From Verrucomicrobiales bacterium (GTDB lineage Bacteria > Verrucomicrobiota > Verrucomicrobiia > Limisphaerales > F1-80-MAGS106): a stretch of 39,585 nucleotides of DNA. Position 1 is the first letter of the stretch. Each line of letters opens with the position of its first letter. Where the stretch lies: NCBI GenBank assembly GCA_005805305.1, contig SYMW01000026.1, forward strand, positions 1 through 39,585. The letters run 5' to 3'. The position numbers and the translations under genes are program-made. Under the pieces are notes generated by a model. That model worked only from the letters and a program-made list of their open reading frames with translations. It did not search any database and had not been told where the DNA came from. Below, piece after piece: positions 38,904 to 39,585 of the stretch.

Positions 38904-39585
38904 TTAGTCAGAGGTGTCAGCGGTCGAATCAAACTGACCCAATCCGCCGAGATGCCGCTTGCGGTAGGCGGCGGGAGCGAGGCCGGTCTGATGGCGGAAG
39001 GCGCGGGTGAAGGCGCTTTGATCGTAGAAGCCGCAATCGAGCGCGATGGCGCCGGCGGTGCGGCAGGTGGCGATGAGATCCTGGCAGGCGGCGCGGATGC
39101 GCTGGCGGATCAGATAGCGCATCGGCGGTTCGCCGAGGAGCTTGTGGAAAAGGCGGGTGAATTGCCTCTCGGAGAGGTGTGTGAGCGCCGCGAGCTGCTT
39201 CGTTTCGATTTGCTCGCGGAAGCGGGTGTGGAGGTGGCGAAGGGCGGGTTCCAACTGTTGAAAGGGCTGGGCGACGCCGCCGACTTCGTGCAAGTCGTAG
39301 AGCACCATGGCGACGCCGCAGACGAGGCTGCGCGCATCGCGCAGTGGGGCCACGGAGACGACATACCAGTTCAACGGGCCGTGGATGTCGGGCACCATCT
39401 GCGCGTAATAGATCCGCGTCGTCCCTGTGCGCATGACCCGCTGGTCCTCCTCGACGAAACCGGTGCTGAGTTCCAGCGGGAAGAAGTCGCGGTCCATCTT
39501 TCCGAGCAGTTGCCACTCGTGCTGGAGATTGAAGATTTTCAGGGTGCGGGCATTGGCGCAGACGAACCGGCTCTGCGCGTCCTTG
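38904..39585 (-). CDS. PAS-containing AraC-family regulator, N-terminus cut by window edge
   Basis: This is a transcription regulator whose 5' end lies beyond base 39585. The visible N-terminal part is a PAS-like sensor (KDAQSRFVCANARTLKIF, TGTTRIYYAQMVPDIHGPLN, WYVVSVAPLRDA), a fold that typically holds a small ligand or cofactor. The C-terminal domain has the two AraC helix-turn-helix motifs: QIETKQLAALTHLSERQFTR with FHKLLGEPPMRYLIRQRIR, then AIALDCGFYDQSAFTRAFRH with TGLAPAAYRKRH. ATG 39497 is in frame but would discard the PAS start, so the real start is outside. In this phylum such regulators often control carbohydrate-use genes; no target is evident here. Confidence 0.85.
   Translation of the reverse strand, partial: KDAQSRFVCANARTLKIFNLQHEWQLLGKMDRDFFPLELSTGFVEEDQRVMRTGTTRIYYAQMVPDIHGPLNWYVVSVAPLRDARSLVCGVAMVLYDLHEVGGVAQPFQQLEPALRHLHTRFREQIETKQLAALTHLSERQFTRLFHKLLGEPPMRYLIRQRIRAACQDLIATCRTAGAIALDCGFYDQSAFTRAFRHQTGLAPAAYRKRHLGGLGQFDSTADTSD

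Noticed and set aside
1-39585. CRISPR arrays, rRNA and tRNA genes
   Set aside because: No regularly spaced repeats, no conserved rRNA stretches and no cloverleaf with a recognisable T-loop were found by reading; a covariance-model scan would settle tRNA and riboswitches.

Overview
This window looks like a chromosome piece of a Verrucomicrobiota bacterium (Pedosphaerales/Limisphaerales type) or a close Planctomycetota-Verrucomicrobiota relative. The evidence is three sets of DUF1501 plus cytochrome-like DUF1549/DUF1553 genes, an FTLIELLVVIAIIAILA prepilin with an H-X9-DG ending, a DUF1080 protein, Pkn-type kinases with the DFGIAKAT signature, many Tat leaders and abundant small interspersed repeats. 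No rRNA, tRNA or CRISPR array was seen. The assignment rests on family content only.

Layout. 1-5600: partial nadB (-), recO (+), a pseudopilin (+), a fatty-acid desaturase (-), a small membrane-anchored protein (+) and a FecR-like lipoprotein (-) whose 3' end meets a repeat element. 5828-12301: a rightward block of a Tat-exported DUF1501 protein, an Ig-like plus cytochrome-like DUF1549/DUF1553 protein, an exported sugar isomerase/epimerase, an Asp-box (BNR) propeller protein and a MoaD/ThiS-like protein ending in Gly-Gly. 12299-14330: a mobile-element zone with a nested inverted-repeat element, an AbrB/VapC toxin-antitoxin pair and a decayed transposase, bounded by a divergent direct repeat. 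14364-17949: an AAA/DUF4143 ATPase (-), gene fragments, then an exported RidA followed by a Tat-exported class V aminotransferase. 18350-20200: an ECF sigma factor with a Cys/His-rich tail, an overlooked 47-residue metallothionein-like protein, an ICMT-like membrane methyltransferase and a small membrane protein. 20888-32190: two more DUF1549/DUF1553-DUF1501 pairs, with a DUF1080 protein on the opposite strand between them. 32239-35290: a second VapC pair with a 54-residue antitoxin, then a run of decaying genes (signal peptidase fragment, secreted-protein fragment, frameshifted hypothetical gene, broken kinase). 35327-38377: a large Ser/Thr kinase carrying a repeat-derived insertion inside its catalytic domain. 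38904-39585: a partial PAS-AraC regulator.

How the genes work together. The exported DUF1501/DUF1549/DUF1553 systems, the DUF1080 protein, the isomerase/epimerase and the propeller protein fit an envelope-located polysaccharide or sugar-derivative degradation lifestyle, although the DUF families have no proven reaction. The RidA/aminotransferase pair suggests PLP chemistry with enamine clean-up outside the cytoplasm. The sigma factor cluster is the best candidate for an undescribed system: a transcription factor with a likely metal- or thiol-sensing tail next to a Cys-rich mini-protein and membrane genes.

At least four small repeat families are visible by internal comparison or by inverted-repeat structure. 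They touch gene ends (recO start, FecR stop, MoaD stop) and, in one case, may have become protein sequence inside a kinase.
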